Shown here: positions 29,264 to 38,402 of the stretch, in pieces
Layout of the letters: each line of letters starts with the position of its first letter
Position numbering within the stretch: position 1 is the first letter of the stretch
Position numbers and translations under genes: made by a program
Source of the DNA: JACXVD01 sp020446665
Lineage (GTDB): Bacteria > Pseudomonadota > Alphaproteobacteria > Sphingomonadales > Sphingomonadaceae
Direction of reading: 5' to 3'
Assembly: GCA_041396905.1 (NCBI GenBank)
Contig: JAWKXQ010000001.1
Location: forward strand, 124,001 to 188,000
Length of the DNA: 64,000 bases
Notes under the pieces: generated by a model
Told to the model about the DNA's origin: nothing
What the model saw: only the letters and a program-made list of their open reading frames with translations
Databases searched by the model: none

Positions 29264-30259
29264 ATGGACAATCTCACCCACTCGCTGGTTGGTGCGCTGA
29301 TCGGGCAGGCCGGTCTCAAGCGCAAGACTGGCCTTGCCATGCCCGCACTGATCATCGGGGCCAATCTGCCCGATGTCGATGCGGCGTGTTTCTTCTGGCT
29401 GGAAGGGGTCGAGCATCTCGGTTTCCGCCGCGGGATCACGCATGGCCCGCCCGCGCTGGTGCTCTTGCCGCTGATGCTGGCGGGGCTGCTCTATGGCTTT
29501 GACCGCTGGCAGGCGAAACGCGGGACGCGGCCAGAGGGGCGATTGCCGGTCAGCTTCAAATGGCTGTTCCTGCTGAGCTTCATCGGCTGTCTTGCGCACC
29601 CGGCGCTCGACTGGCTCAATGTCTACGGCATCCGCCTGCTGGAGCCGTTCTCTAGCCGCTGGTTCTATGGCGACACGCTGTTCATCGTGGATGTGTGGTT
29701 GTGGGCGCTGATGGGCTTCGCGACGTGGTTCTCGCTGCGACGGGAGAAGCGGGGCAAAAGCTGGCGATGGCCAGCGATTACAGCACTGGCTTTGGCACTT
29801 GCCTATATTGGGGCGAACTGGGTGATTACCAACGCGTCCTTCGTCCCCTACAGCATAAATCAGAAAGCAGTCCCGACGGCAGAAAATGGACTGGGGGCAA
29901 GGCCAGAAATTCCTACCGATCAGATGATTGCGTCTCCGCTGCCGTTTGATCCGTTGCACAGGGAACTGATCCTTGGACGGAGAAATCATTATTTCGTCAT
30001 TCCGGCGGGGGATGTTCCTAGCCCCTGGAAAGCAAAGCCGATTACCGATGCACCGTGTATTTGGCCGTCAGACGCACAACTGGCCACGGGCGCTTTGCAA
30101 TCAAAAGCCTTCCTCTTCTGGTCGCGCGCGCCCTTTGCCGAGCGCGCGCCGGATGGATCGGTGATCCTGCGCGATGCGCGTTTCTATGATCCGCGCGCGC
30201 GGGATCGGTTCTCGGTCGCGCTGCCTGATGTGCAATGTGTGGAACTTACAGAGCCGTAA
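29264..30259 (+). CDS. YdjM-type membrane-bound metal-dependent hydrolase
   Basis: 331 residues. MDNLTHSLVGALIGQAGLKR starts the family, with THS and ANLPDVDA metal-binding-like motifs, then RRGITHGPPALVLLPLML and further helices (about 70-215) with LAHPALDWLNVYG. A soluble C-terminal portion of about 120 residues follows. YdjM proteins are integral membrane proteins; in E. coli ydjM is LexA-controlled, but I find no LexA box here. The reaction is unknown. Frame intact. Confidence 0.8.
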   Translation: MDNLTHSLVGALIGQAGLKRKTGLAMPALIIGANLPDVDAACFFWLEGVEHLGFRRGITHGPPALVLLPLMLAGLLYGFDRWQAKRGTRPEGRLPVSFKWLFLLSFIGCLAHPALDWLNVYGIRLLEPFSSRWFYGDTLFIVDVWLWALMGFATWFSLRREKRGKSWRWPAITALALALAYIGANWVITNASFVPYSINQKAVPTAENGLGARPEIPTDQMIASPLPFDPLHRELILGRRNHYFVIPAGDVPSPWKAKPITDAPCIWPSDAQLATGALQSKAFLFWSRAPFAERAPDGSVILRDARFYDPRARDRFSVALPDVQCVELTEP

Positions 30260-30277
30260 AGCGCTTGGCCTGCAAAG

Positions 30278-30415
30278 CCCCCTCTTCTTCAGAGGAGGGG
30301 GTTGGGGGTGGTATCGACGCGCCAGCGTCGTCTGCGCCTCCGCCACAACCCCACTGCGACTTGGCATTGCTGCGCAGCGCCAAGTCTCATTGCTCCTCCT
30401 CTGAAGAAGTGGGGG
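30278..30415. repeat. inverted-repeat unit upstream of the photolyase gene
   Basis: Left arm CCCCCTCTTCTTCAGAGGAG at 30278-30297 (itself partly palindromic), right arm CTCCTCTGAAGAAGTGGGGG at about 30396-30415, the near-complement. They enclose 80-90 bp with AGTGCCAAG-like inner dyads (GACTTGGCA near 30357 and GCCAAGTC near 30379). It is non-coding; only 14 bp separate it from the photolyase start, so it may influence that gene's expression. Confidence 0.6.
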
Positions 30416-30428
30416 ATTGAGGAACCCG

Positions 30429-31820
30429 ATGACCAAACCCCAGATCCTTTGGCTACGGCGCGATTTGCGGCTGGCTGATCAGCCTGCGCTGGTCGCCGCA
30501 TTGGCGGCGGGTCCTGTGCTGCCGGTCTATGTGCTCGACGATGAAGCGGCGAAGAGCCATGCCTATGGCGGTGCCTCGCGCTGGTGGCTGCATCATTCGC
30601 TGGAAAGCCTCGCGCGCGATTTGGGCAAGCACAATGTCCGCCTGATCCTGCGCCGCGGCGATGCGGTGGAGGAATTGTGCAAACTGGCAGAGGAAGTGGG
30701 CGCGGATACCATCCACGCCATCCGCCATTATGAACCCTGGTGGCGCAAGGCGCAGGGCGAACTGGCCAAGCGGCTGACGCTGGAGCTGTATGACGGCAAT
30801 TACCTGCTCCCGCCCGGCGCGGTGACGACAGGTTCGGGATCGCCTTACAAGATATACACCCCGTTCTCCCGCGCCACGCTGGAACAGATGCCGCTGCGCG
30901 ATTGCCTGCCTGCGCCGGAGCACTTCAGCCTGCCTGACCAATGGCCCGCCAGCGATGCGCTGGAGGATTGGACCCTGCTCCCCATGCGGCCCGACTGGGC
31001 AGGGGGCATGCGCGAATACTGGCAGGTTGGCGAAGCGGCAGCGCTGGAGCGGCTGGAGGATTTCGCAGACCGCGTGGCGCGTTATGACGATGACCGGAAC
31101 CTGCCCTCGCTCGATGGCTCCAGCTTCCTCTCGCCGCATCTGCATTTTGGCGAAATCAGCCCGGCGCAGGTGTGGCATGCCCTGAAAGGTGAAAAAACCA
31201 AGGGCTGGGAAGTGTTCGCCAAGGAACTCATCTGGCGCGATTATGCGCAGAATGTGATCTGCCAATTCCCCCGTTACCCGCTGGAAAGCTATCGCGAGGA
31301 ATTCGAGCAGCTCGCATGGCGCGATCCGGGCAGCGACCCGCAAGCCGCAGCCGATCTGGCCGCGTGGCAGCAGGGGCGCACCGGCTATCCCATTGTCGAT
31401 GCCGGGATGCGCCAGCTGTGGCAGACGGGCTGGATGCACAACCGCGTGCGGATGATCGCGGCCAGCTTCCTCATCAAGCATCTGCTGATCGACTGGCGCC
31501 ATGGCGAGCGCTGGTTCTGGGATACGCTGGTCGATGCCGATTATGCGCAGAATGGCACGAACTGGCAGTGGGTGGCGGGCACCGGGGTGGACAGCAACAT
31601 GTTCGTGCGGATCATGGCTCCGCTCAGCCAGAGCGAGAAATTCGACGCGGCTGCCTATATCCGCACCTATGTGCCGGAACTGGCTGGGCTGGACGAACCC
31701 TATATCCACGATCCCGCCGGGCATGGCTGCCGGGTGGAGGGCTATCCAGAACCGCTGATCGCGCATCGGGAAGGGCGCGAGCGGGCGCTGGCGGCGTATA
31801 AAGCAATGAAGGGGGAATGA
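30429..31820 (+). CDS. phrB: deoxyribodipyrimidine photo-lyase
   Basis: 463 residues. Light-driven repair of cyclobutane pyrimidine dimers. The N-terminal antenna-binding Rossmann domain begins ILWLRRDLRLADQPAL. The FAD domain holds FAKELIWRDYAQNVI, TGYPIVDAGMRQLWQTGWMH, NRVRMIAASFLIKHLLIDWR and DYAQNGTNWQWVAGTG, all hallmarks of class I CPD photolyases. The Trp electron chain residues appear conserved. ATG 30429 chosen (MTKPQ). Followed after about 50 bp by a cfa-like gene, an arrangement common in sphingomonads. Confidence 0.93.
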   Translation: MTKPQILWLRRDLRLADQPALVAALAAGPVLPVYVLDDEAAKSHAYGGASRWWLHHSLESLARDLGKHNVRLILRRGDAVEELCKLAEEVGADTIHAIRHYEPWWRKAQGELAKRLTLELYDGNYLLPPGAVTTGSGSPYKIYTPFSRATLEQMPLRDCLPAPEHFSLPDQWPASDALEDWTLLPMRPDWAGGMREYWQVGEAAALERLEDFADRVARYDDDRNLPSLDGSSFLSPHLHFGEISPAQVWHALKGEKTKGWEVFAKELIWRDYAQNVICQFPRYPLESYREEFEQLAWRDPGSDPQAAADLAAWQQGRTGYPIVDAGMRQLWQTGWMHNRVRMIAASFLIKHLLIDWRHGERWFWDTLVDADYAQNGTNWQWVAGTGVDSNMFVRIMAPLSQSEKFDAAAYIRTYVPELAGLDEPYIHDPAGHGCRVEGYPEPLIAHREGRERALAAYKAMKGE

Positions 31821-31869
31821 GCCGACGCAAAGCTTGTCCCGATGGGCCATGCGCGGCATACTGACAGGC

Positions 31870-33108
31870 ATGAAAGCAGGGGAGGTCATCCGTGGCGGCG
31901 AGCTGATCGCCGGCGGCGCGAAATTCGCGCGGGGGGCGGGCTGGCTTGCACGCCTGTTCGCGCCCGGCTTTCACAAGCTGCTTTACCGGCTCGATGCCGG
32001 GATGGAGCAGGGATCGCTGCTGGGGCAGCTGCCCGATGGGACCACACGCATGCTGGGCGGCCGCGCGCCCGGCTTTGAAGCGGAAGTGACGCTGCATGAC
32101 TGGCGCGGCCTGTTGCGTCTGGCCAGCAATGGCTCGATTGGCTGGTTTCAGGCGTGGGAAGCCGGGGAATGGGAAAGCCCGGACCCGGTGCCGGTATTTG
32201 CGCTGTTCTCTGCCAATGCGATGGCATTGGGCGATACGGGCCGTGCCAAGGGGCCGTTCCGTCTGGCGGCGCGGATGGCGCATTGGTTCAACCGCAATTC
32301 CAAGGCGGGATCGCAGCGCAATATCCATGCGCATTACGATCTGGGCAACGATTTCTACCGCGAATGGCTCGACCCGACGATGAGCTATTCCAGCGCGATC
32401 TGGGACGGGGCGGAGAGCCTGGAGGCGGCGCAGCGAAACAAGTTTGCGGAACTGTCACGCAGGCTGGGCCAGCCCGAGACGCTGCTGGAGATTGGCTGCG
32501 GCTGGGGTAGCCTGGCGGATCACTTTGCGCGGCACGCAAGCAAGGTCACGGCGATCAGTCTGTCGGACGAGCAGCTGAACTGGGCGCGTCAAAAACAGGA
32601 TCGCTCGATAGAATTTCGCAAACAGGATTATCGCGACGTGGACGAGCAATTCGATGCCATCGTCAGCGTGGAAATGGTTGAGGCAGTCGGGCGCGAATAT
32701 TGGCCCAGCTATTTCGATTGTATCGCCCGCAATCTGAAACCGGGCGGCAAGGCGGCGATCCAGTATATCGCCATGCGCGATGAGCTGTTTGAAGCCTATG
32801 CCAAGAGCGCAGATTTCATTCAGGCCTATATCTTCCCCGGCGGCTTGCTGATCAGTGCCAGCGAATTTCGCCAGCTGGCGGCAGAGCGCGGGCTCAGCTG
32901 GGAAGATCAGCGCGATTTTGCGTTCGACTATGCCGAAACGCTGAAGGCATGGCGCGAGAATTTTGATGCCGCTGAGCGCGAAGGGCGCCTGCCTGACGGG
33001 TTCGACCAGCGCTTCTGCAATCTCTGGCGCTTTTACCTGATGTATTGCGAAGGCGGCTTTCGCGGCGGCGGGATTACCGTCAGCCAGGTCACGCTGACCA
33101 AATCCTGA
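31870..33108 (+). CDS. cfa: cyclopropane-fatty-acyl-phospholipid synthase family methyltransferase
   Basis: About 412 residues from ATG 31870 (MKAGEVIRGG); an earlier in-frame ATG at 31849 is possible. An N-terminal sterol-carrier-like part (about 40-110) precedes QRNIHAHYDLGNDFYREWLD, SYSSAIW and the SAM site LEIGCGWGSLADHFAR. VEMVEAVGREYWPSYF is the family signature of Cfa/MMA synthases. It adds a methylene to unsaturated acyl chains of membrane lipids. It may be transcribed with phrB, which ends 49 bp earlier. Confidence 0.88.
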   Translation: MKAGEVIRGGELIAGGAKFARGAGWLARLFAPGFHKLLYRLDAGMEQGSLLGQLPDGTTRMLGGRAPGFEAEVTLHDWRGLLRLASNGSIGWFQAWEAGEWESPDPVPVFALFSANAMALGDTGRAKGPFRLAARMAHWFNRNSKAGSQRNIHAHYDLGNDFYREWLDPTMSYSSAIWDGAESLEAAQRNKFAELSRRLGQPETLLEIGCGWGSLADHFARHASKVTAISLSDEQLNWARQKQDRSIEFRKQDYRDVDEQFDAIVSVEMVEAVGREYWPSYFDCIARNLKPGGKAAIQYIAMRDELFEAYAKSADFIQAYIFPGGLLISASEFRQLAAERGLSWEDQRDFAFDYAETLKAWRENFDAAEREGRLPDGFDQRFCNLWRFYLMYCEGGFRGGGITVSQVTLTKS

Positions 33109-33131
33109 TACCTGCCATTGAAAGGGCAAGC

Positions 33132-34340
33132 ATGTTGAAAAAAATCCTTATCGTCCTGCTGGTGGTCATTGCTGTCGCCTTTGGCCTCAGCTGGGCCTTT
33201 GTCGACCGGGATACGCGCAACCTCATTGCCAACATGCCGACCGATGCCAATGTTCTGTTCTGGTCGCAGGAGCAGCGCGATGCAGCCTTCCGGGCGATGG
33301 ATGCGCTGCCGGTGCTGGCGCAGGCGCGGGTGATCGAAGCGGGCGAGGCGCCGCTCCCCCTGCCGCAGGGCGATCCGCTGGCAATCGACATGGATGTGGA
33401 CGACTATATGGCGCATCAGCGCACTGCCGGGCTGGTCATCGTGCAGGATGGCAAGGTGGTGTTGGAGCGGTATGGGCTGGACTTCTCCGCTGAAGGCAAG
33501 TGGACCAGCTTCTCTGTCGCCAAGAGCCTGACCTCGACAATGGTCGGTGCGGCTGTGAAGGACGGCTATATCAAAAGCCTGGATGACAAGGTGACGGATT
33601 ACATCAAGGGGCTGGAAGGCTCTGCCTATGACGATGTCACCATCCGCCAGTTGCTGACCATGACCAGCGGCGTGAAGTGGAACGAGGATTATTCCGATCC
33701 GGAATCCGATGTGGCGAAATTCAACAACCACAAGTCGGGAGACGGGCTGGATGCAACCGTCAGCTATATGCGCAAATTGCCGCGTGAGGCGCCAGCGGGT
33801 GAGAAGTGGGTGTACAAGACCGGTGAAACAAACCTGATCGGCGTGCTGGTGAGCGAAGCAACAGGCAAGCCGCTGGCAGAATATCTCTCTGAAAAGGTCT
33901 GGGCCCCTTTCGGCATGGAACAGGATGCCACATGGCTGCTGGGCAGCACCGGGCATGAAATTTCCGGCTGCTGCATTCAGGCTTCAACGCGTGACTATGC
34001 GCGTTTCGGCCTGTTCATTCTTGGTGGTGGCAAGGCTGATGGGGTGGAGGTCTTGCCAGAGGGCTGGCTGGCAGAAGCAACCACGAAACAGGCTGACATC
34101 GGGGCCGAAGGGCGTGGGTATGGCTTCCAGTGGTGGACCAATGATGATGGCAGCTTCGCCGCGCAGGGGATATTCGGGCAGGGCATCTTCATCGACCCGG
34201 CGCGCAAGCTGGTGATTGCCAGCAATGGCAACTGGCCGATTGCCAGTGACGGCGACGATCGCGGCCCGCAGCGCGAAGCATTCTACAAGGCGGTGCAGCG
34301 GGCGGTGGATGCGAAGGCCGCTGCTGCCAGCTTGCAATAG
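33132..34340 (+). CDS. serine hydrolase, beta-lactamase class C family
   Basis: 402 residues. An N-terminal helix (about 4-24) anchors or exports it. The catalytic SxxK is SVAK, Ser128 and Lys131. A YKTGETN segment (about 232-238) fits the second motif, and a Gly-rich FGQGIFIDP strand lies near the end. This family includes penicillin-binding-protein-like esterases and peptidases rather than true resistance enzymes; the substrate is unknown. It begins 23 bp after the cfa-like gene, with AAAGGGCAAG upstream. Confidence 0.85.
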   Translation: MLKKILIVLLVVIAVAFGLSWAFVDRDTRNLIANMPTDANVLFWSQEQRDAAFRAMDALPVLAQARVIEAGEAPLPLPQGDPLAIDMDVDDYMAHQRTAGLVIVQDGKVVLERYGLDFSAEGKWTSFSVAKSLTSTMVGAAVKDGYIKSLDDKVTDYIKGLEGSAYDDVTIRQLLTMTSGVKWNEDYSDPESDVAKFNNHKSGDGLDATVSYMRKLPREAPAGEKWVYKTGETNLIGVLVSEATGKPLAEYLSEKVWAPFGMEQDATWLLGSTGHEISGCCIQASTRDYARFGLFILGGGKADGVEVLPEGWLAEATTKQADIGAEGRGYGFQWWTNDDGSFAAQGIFGQGIFIDPARKLVIASNGNWPIASDGDDRGPQREAFYKAVQRAVDAKAAAASLQ

Positions 34341-34341
34341 C

Positions 34342-34689
34342 TTACAGGACGCTGCGAAATACCGTGGGGGCCTGATAGCGGGCGAGAATATTGTCGTGCA
34401 CAATGGGGCTGAGCAGGTCGTAGAATGCGCAGCCAGCGATGGAATTTTCCCACCAGACGACTTCGGCCATGAGCGATTCGAGCCCGGGCAAGGTCAGCCA
34501 GCAAATCTGGCCCGGATGCATGCGGCTGATCGATGTCGCGGAAAAGCCGGAGATGGAAAGGTCATGCACTACCGTCTGGAAAGCGCGACCTCCGGAAACC
34601 CGCAGCTGGCTGGGTATGGTGATCCTGGTGCGCGGCGCACAGCGATCTTCCTGCGCGGCAAGTTCGTAACGGTCTCTTGTGTCAAACAT
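34342..34689 (-). CDS. PilZ-domain protein
   Basis: 115 residues. The c-di-GMP motifs of PilZ are present: an Arg-rich EDRCAPRTR (RxxxR) near residue 15-23 and DLSISGF (D/NxSxxG) about 43-49. It is a single-domain effector that changes partner activity when c-di-GMP binds. It converges with the serine hydrolase, with a one-base gap and no terminator visible. Possible partner of the GGDEF enzyme at 4.6 kb; not shown. Confidence 0.82.
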   Translation of the reverse strand: MFDTRDRYELAAQEDRCAPRTRITIPSQLRVSGGRAFQTVVHDLSISGFSATSISRMHPGQICWLTLPGLESLMAEVVWWENSIAGCAFYDLLSPIVHDNILARYQAPTVFRSVL

Positions 34690-34804
34690 GGTCGGCGCTT
34701 CCTTCGCTTCGCAGCAGGCTTTCAGGGAGCTTTCCCATCAGCCTTTGCACAAGGTCGCCGAACCTGCTTTCTGTTTCTTTTCCGCTTGCAGTTAAGTGGT
34801 GGGG

Positions 34805-35527
34805 TTAAACAGGATTCACCACGCGCTCGCGGTACCTGTTAGGGAAATCTTCCGCCAGCAACTGCACGATCCGGTCGGCCACAACCTGCGGTGGCTTAAC
34901 CGTCTGCGGATCTTCACCCGGATAGGCACGAGCGCGCATTTCCGTGCGGGTTGCGCCGGGATCGAGGATGGCAACGCGCAACTCGCTGATTCGCTCCACC
35001 TCCTGCGCATGGCAGTCGAGCAGCACTTCAAACGCTGCCTTGGTGGCGCCATAGGCCCCCCAATAGGGGCGTGTTTCAGTGGCGACGCTGCTGGTCAGGC
35101 CGATAATGCGCCCATGCTCGCTGCGCTTCAGTAGCGGATCAAAGCCAGCCAGTAGAGCCTGTGTTGCCAATACATTGGTCGTCAGCGCCTTGCCGAACAA
35201 ATCGCCTTCGATCTGGCTTACCGGGCCAAGCGTTGGCAAATAGGCCGCATTGATGACCATGATGTCGAGCTTGTTCCAGCGGCTTGCGATGGCAGCTGCC
35301 AAACGAGGGATGGCATCCTGCTCGCTCAGATCCATCGGCGCGATGGTGGAGGTTCCACCCGCAGCGTGGATGTCATCCTCGACTGCTTCAAGTGCCTTCA
35401 CAGAGCGGGCCGTCAAGACGACACGCGCTCCGGCCGCTGCCAGTGCCTTGGCTGTCGCAGCCCCGATTCCCTTGCTTGCCCCCGTTACGAGCGCAATCCG
35501 GCCTTCCAGAGCCTTGATAACCGACAT
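34805..35527 (-). CDS. SDR-family oxidoreductase
   Basis: 240 residues. TGASKGIGAATAKALAAAGA is the NAD(P)-binding segment, with NAA(Y) at the NNAG position, SSVAT for the catalytic Ser and YGATKAAFE for Tyr-x-x-x-Lys. The substrate cannot be told. Its ATG at 35527 shares the A of the purF TGA, so it is translated with purF; a link to purine synthesis is not evident, but the purF-SDR arrangement is common in sphingomonads. Confidence 0.86.
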   Translation of the reverse strand: MSVIKALEGRIALVTGASKGIGAATAKALAAAGARVVLTARSVKALEAVEDDIHAAGGTSTIAPMDLSEQDAIPRLAAAIASRWNKLDIMVINAAYLPTLGPVSQIEGDLFGKALTTNVLATQALLAGFDPLLKRSEHGRIIGLTSSVATETRPYWGAYGATKAAFEVLLDCHAQEVERISELRVAILDPGATRTEMRARAYPGEDPQTVKPPQVVADRIVQLLAEDFPNRYRERVVNPV

Positions 35528-36999
35528 CAGCTGTCCTTGTTGACGGGGAGACTGAGCTGCGCCGCATCCTGCTGGCGCAAGGTGAGGTCAGTCAGCGAGG
35601 TGGGATAGTCACCGGTGAAACAGGCATCGCAGAATTGCGGGCACTTCTTGTCGCGGCTTTCCTGACCGACCGCGCGATAGAGCCCGTCGATGGAGACAAA
35701 GGCCAGACTGTCCGCCTTGATGAATTCCCGCATCGGTTCCACATCCATCCGCGCGGCAAGCAGCTTCGATCGTTCGGGCGTATCGACACCGTAAAAGCAG
35801 CTATGCGCGGTGGGCGGGCTCGCGACGCGGAAATGCACTTCTGCAGCGCCTGCTTCGCGCATCATTTCCACGATCTTCAGGCTGGTCGTGCCGCGCACGA
35901 TGGAATCGTCGATCAGCACGATCCGCTTGCCTTCCACCAAGGTGCGATTGGCATTGTGCTTACGCTTTACCCCGGAATGGCGCGCGCCATCGGATGGCTG
36001 GATGAAGGTCCGGCCGACATAGTGGCTGCGAATGATCCCCAGTTCGAAGGGAACACCCGATTGCTGTGAATAGCCGATTGCAGCCGGCACGCCGCTGTCT
36101 GGCACGGGGACCACGAGGTCTGCCTCTACCGGGCTTTCAATCGCCAGTTCCGCGCCAATCGCCTTGCGCGCGGCATAGACGCTCCGGCCGTCAAACACTG
36201 AATCCGGGCGGCTGAAATAGACATGTTCAAAAATGCAGGGGCGGGGGGAATGGGTCCCGAACGGGTGGAGCGATTCCACATTGCCCTTGAAATCGACGCG
36301 CACAATTTCGCCCGGTTCGACCGAGCGGATGAATTCCGCACCGACGACATCGAACGCAACTGTCTCGCTGGCAAACACGGTTGCATCGCCAATCTTGCCC
36401 ATCTGCAAGGGGCGAATGCCCAGAGGATCGCGGCAGGCAATCATGCCCTCAGGCGTCATCACGATCAGCGAATAGGCGCCTTCAACCAGTCGTAATGCGT
36501 CGATCAGCCGGTCGATCATGGTAGGATAGCGGCTGGTTGCGACCAGATGGATGATCACTTCCGTGTCGCTGGTGGATTGGAAAATCGCCCCCTTGCGCAC
36601 CAGATCGCGGCGGACTGTCTCCGCATTGGAGATATTGCCATTATGCGCCACGGCAAAACCGCCACTGGCCAGATCAGCATAGAGCGGCTGAACATTGCGC
36701 ATGCCAGAACCGCCAGTGGTGGAATAGCGCACATGGCCTGCCGCCATGTGGCCGGGCAATTCGGCTATGGCTTCCTGACTGGAGAAATTCTCTGCCACAT
36801 GGCCATTGCCACGCAGCGAGTAGAATTGCGTCCCGTCATAGGATGTGATGCCCGCCGCTTCCTGCCCGCGATGTTGCAAGGCGTGGAGGCCCAACGCGGT
36901 CAGCGCTGATGCGTCATTGGCATTAATTGCGCCAAAGACGCCGCACTCCTCGCGGAGCTTGTCGCCATCGTCGTCACGAAACGGATGTGTCAAATTCAT
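35527..36999 (-). CDS. purF: amidophosphoribosyltransferase
   Basis: 490 residues. First step of purine synthesis: transfers glutamine amide to PRPP. An 18-residue propeptide precedes the nucleophile Cys19 (EECGVFGAI), as in the Bacillus-type enzyme. RGQEAAG and GHVRYSTTG lie in the glutaminase half; VLIDDSIVRGTT is the PRPP-binding motif. CPQFCDACFTGDYPT near the end would bind a 4Fe-4S cluster. Divergent from lolC. No purine riboswitch seen upstream. Confidence 0.95.
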   Translation of the reverse strand: MNLTHPFRDDDGDKLREECGVFGAINANDASALTALGLHALQHRGQEAAGITSYDGTQFYSLRGNGHVAENFSSQEAIAELPGHMAAGHVRYSTTGGSGMRNVQPLYADLASGGFAVAHNGNISNAETVRRDLVRKGAIFQSTSDTEVIIHLVATSRYPTMIDRLIDALRLVEGAYSLIVMTPEGMIACRDPLGIRPLQMGKIGDATVFASETVAFDVVGAEFIRSVEPGEIVRVDFKGNVESLHPFGTHSPRPCIFEHVYFSRPDSVFDGRSVYAARKAIGAELAIESPVEADLVVPVPDSGVPAAIGYSQQSGVPFELGIIRSHYVGRTFIQPSDGARHSGVKRKHNANRTLVEGKRIVLIDDSIVRGTTSLKIVEMMREAGAAEVHFRVASPPTAHSCFYGVDTPERSKLLAARMDVEPMREFIKADSLAFVSIDGLYRAVGQESRDKKCPQFCDACFTGDYPTSLTDLTLRQQDAAQLSLPVNKDS

Positions 37000-37160
37000 G
37001 CTTGTGCCGGGCCCGCTGCTGCCGCGCTGTCGGGCCGCTCAATGGCGATGTTACAGCATAATTACAAGGGCAGGTTGGGGTGCGTCACAAGCTTTTCGCA
37101 TTGCTTGTCCCGGCAGCCCCCCCTAAACCGAGCCCGATTAACCAATATCAGGGTTGTAAC

Positions 37161-38402
37161 TTGCTCCTCTCTCCCTTCGAATGGACAATTGCCAAGCGCT
37201 ACATGCTGCCCGGTCGGGGCGAGGCATTTATCGCGCTGGTGGCTGGTATCAGCCTGGTGGCGGTGATGCTGGGCGTTGCCGCGCTGGTGGTGGTAATGAG
37301 CGTGATGAACGGCTTCCGGGCGGAGCTGTTTGACAAGATTGTCGGGCTCAACGGCCATGCCATCATCCAGGCCTATGGCGGGCGGTTGGATAATTGGCAG
37401 GACGTGTTGCAGGACGTGCGAGAAACGCCCGGCGTGACCGAAGCCTCTCCACTAATCGAACAGCCGCTGTTGACGACCTTCAATGGCCGGGTCGAGGCGG
37501 TGCTGGTGCGCGGTAATACGCAAAAGGATATTTCCGGCCTCGTCGACAAGCTGGTTTCAGGCAACCTCTCTGAATTGCAGGCCGGGGCAAGCAATGTCGC
37601 CATCGGATCGCGGCTGGCCGAGAATATTGGCGCGCGGGTGGGCGATACTATCACTATCATCAATCCGGCTGGCCGTTCGACCCCCTTTGGCACGGTGCCT
37701 CGCCAGATTGGCTACCGGGTTGCCGCCATCTTCGAGATTGGTGTCTATGATTATGACAAGGCCTTTGTCGTCATGCCGATGCAGGACGCGCAGACGCTGC
37801 TGCTGACGGGCGACACAATCGGCATGATCGAAGTGACCACCGACGATCCAGACCGGGTGGGTGAATATCTTGCGCCGTTGCAGAACAAGCTGGCCGGGCA
37901 AGCGGTGGTGTCAGACTGGAAGACGATCAATGCCAGCCTGTTCGAAGCCCTGGCGGTGGAGCGGGTGGTGATGTTCGTTGTCCTCTCTATCATCGTGCTG
38001 GTGGCGGTGTTCAACATCCTCAGTTCCCTGATCATGCTCGTGCGGGCCAAGACACGCGATATTGCGATCATGCGGACCATGGGGGCGACGCGCAAAAGCC
38101 TGCTGAAGATCTTTGTCACGACCGGATTTGTGGTCGGGGCATTTGGCACCATGGTCGGTCTGGGTCTGGGGCTGGTCTTGCTGCAATTCCGCCAATCCAT
38201 TGTGCGCGGTGTGGAAGTGATCACCGGTGTCGATCTGTGGGCCCCGGAAATCCGCTTCCTCGCGGAATTGCCCGCGCGGACTGACCCGAAGGAAGTGGCG
38301 GTGATCTGCGTGATGTCGCTTGTCCTCAGTTTCCTTGCCACGCTCTACCCCGCCTTCAAGGCGGCGAGCACAGATCCGGTGCAGGTGCTGCGTTATGAAT
38401 AG
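37161..38402 (+). CDS. lolC: lipoprotein-releasing ABC transporter permease
   Basis: 413 residues. Inner-membrane subunit (LolC/LolE) that releases lipoproteins for transport to the outer membrane. LLSPFEWTIAKRYMLPGRG is the typical start, which makes TTG 37161 the likely initiation codon with AGGG upstream; a longer frame from 37080 lacks family resemblance. One helix near 25-47 is followed by a long periplasmic domain, then three helices from about 270. MSVMNGFRAELFDKI and IAIMRTMGATRKSLL are hallmarks. The 3' end overlaps lolD by eight bases. Confidence 0.9.
   Translation: MLLSPFEWTIAKRYMLPGRGEAFIALVAGISLVAVMLGVAALVVVMSVMNGFRAELFDKIVGLNGHAIIQAYGGRLDNWQDVLQDVRETPGVTEASPLIEQPLLTTFNGRVEAVLVRGNTQKDISGLVDKLVSGNLSELQAGASNVAIGSRLAENIGARVGDTITIINPAGRSTPFGTVPRQIGYRVAAIFEIGVYDYDKAFVVMPMQDAQTLLLTGDTIGMIEVTTDDPDRVGEYLAPLQNKLAGQAVVSDWKTINASLFEALAVERVVMFVVLSIIVLVAVFNILSSLIMLVRAKTRDIAIMRTMGATRKSLLKIFVTTGFVVGAFGTMVGLGLGLVLLQFRQSIVRGVEVITGVDLWAPEIRFLAELPARTDPKEVAVICVMSLVLSFLATLYPAFKAASTDPVQVLRYE

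Noticed and set aside
30453..31889. 478-codon open frame on the - strand opposite the photolyase gene
   Set aside because: No domains; the photolyase frame is complete and typical.
33132..34340. beta-lactamase resistance gene
   Set aside because: SxxK is present but the family includes many esterases and peptidases; no resistance-type signature or mobile context.
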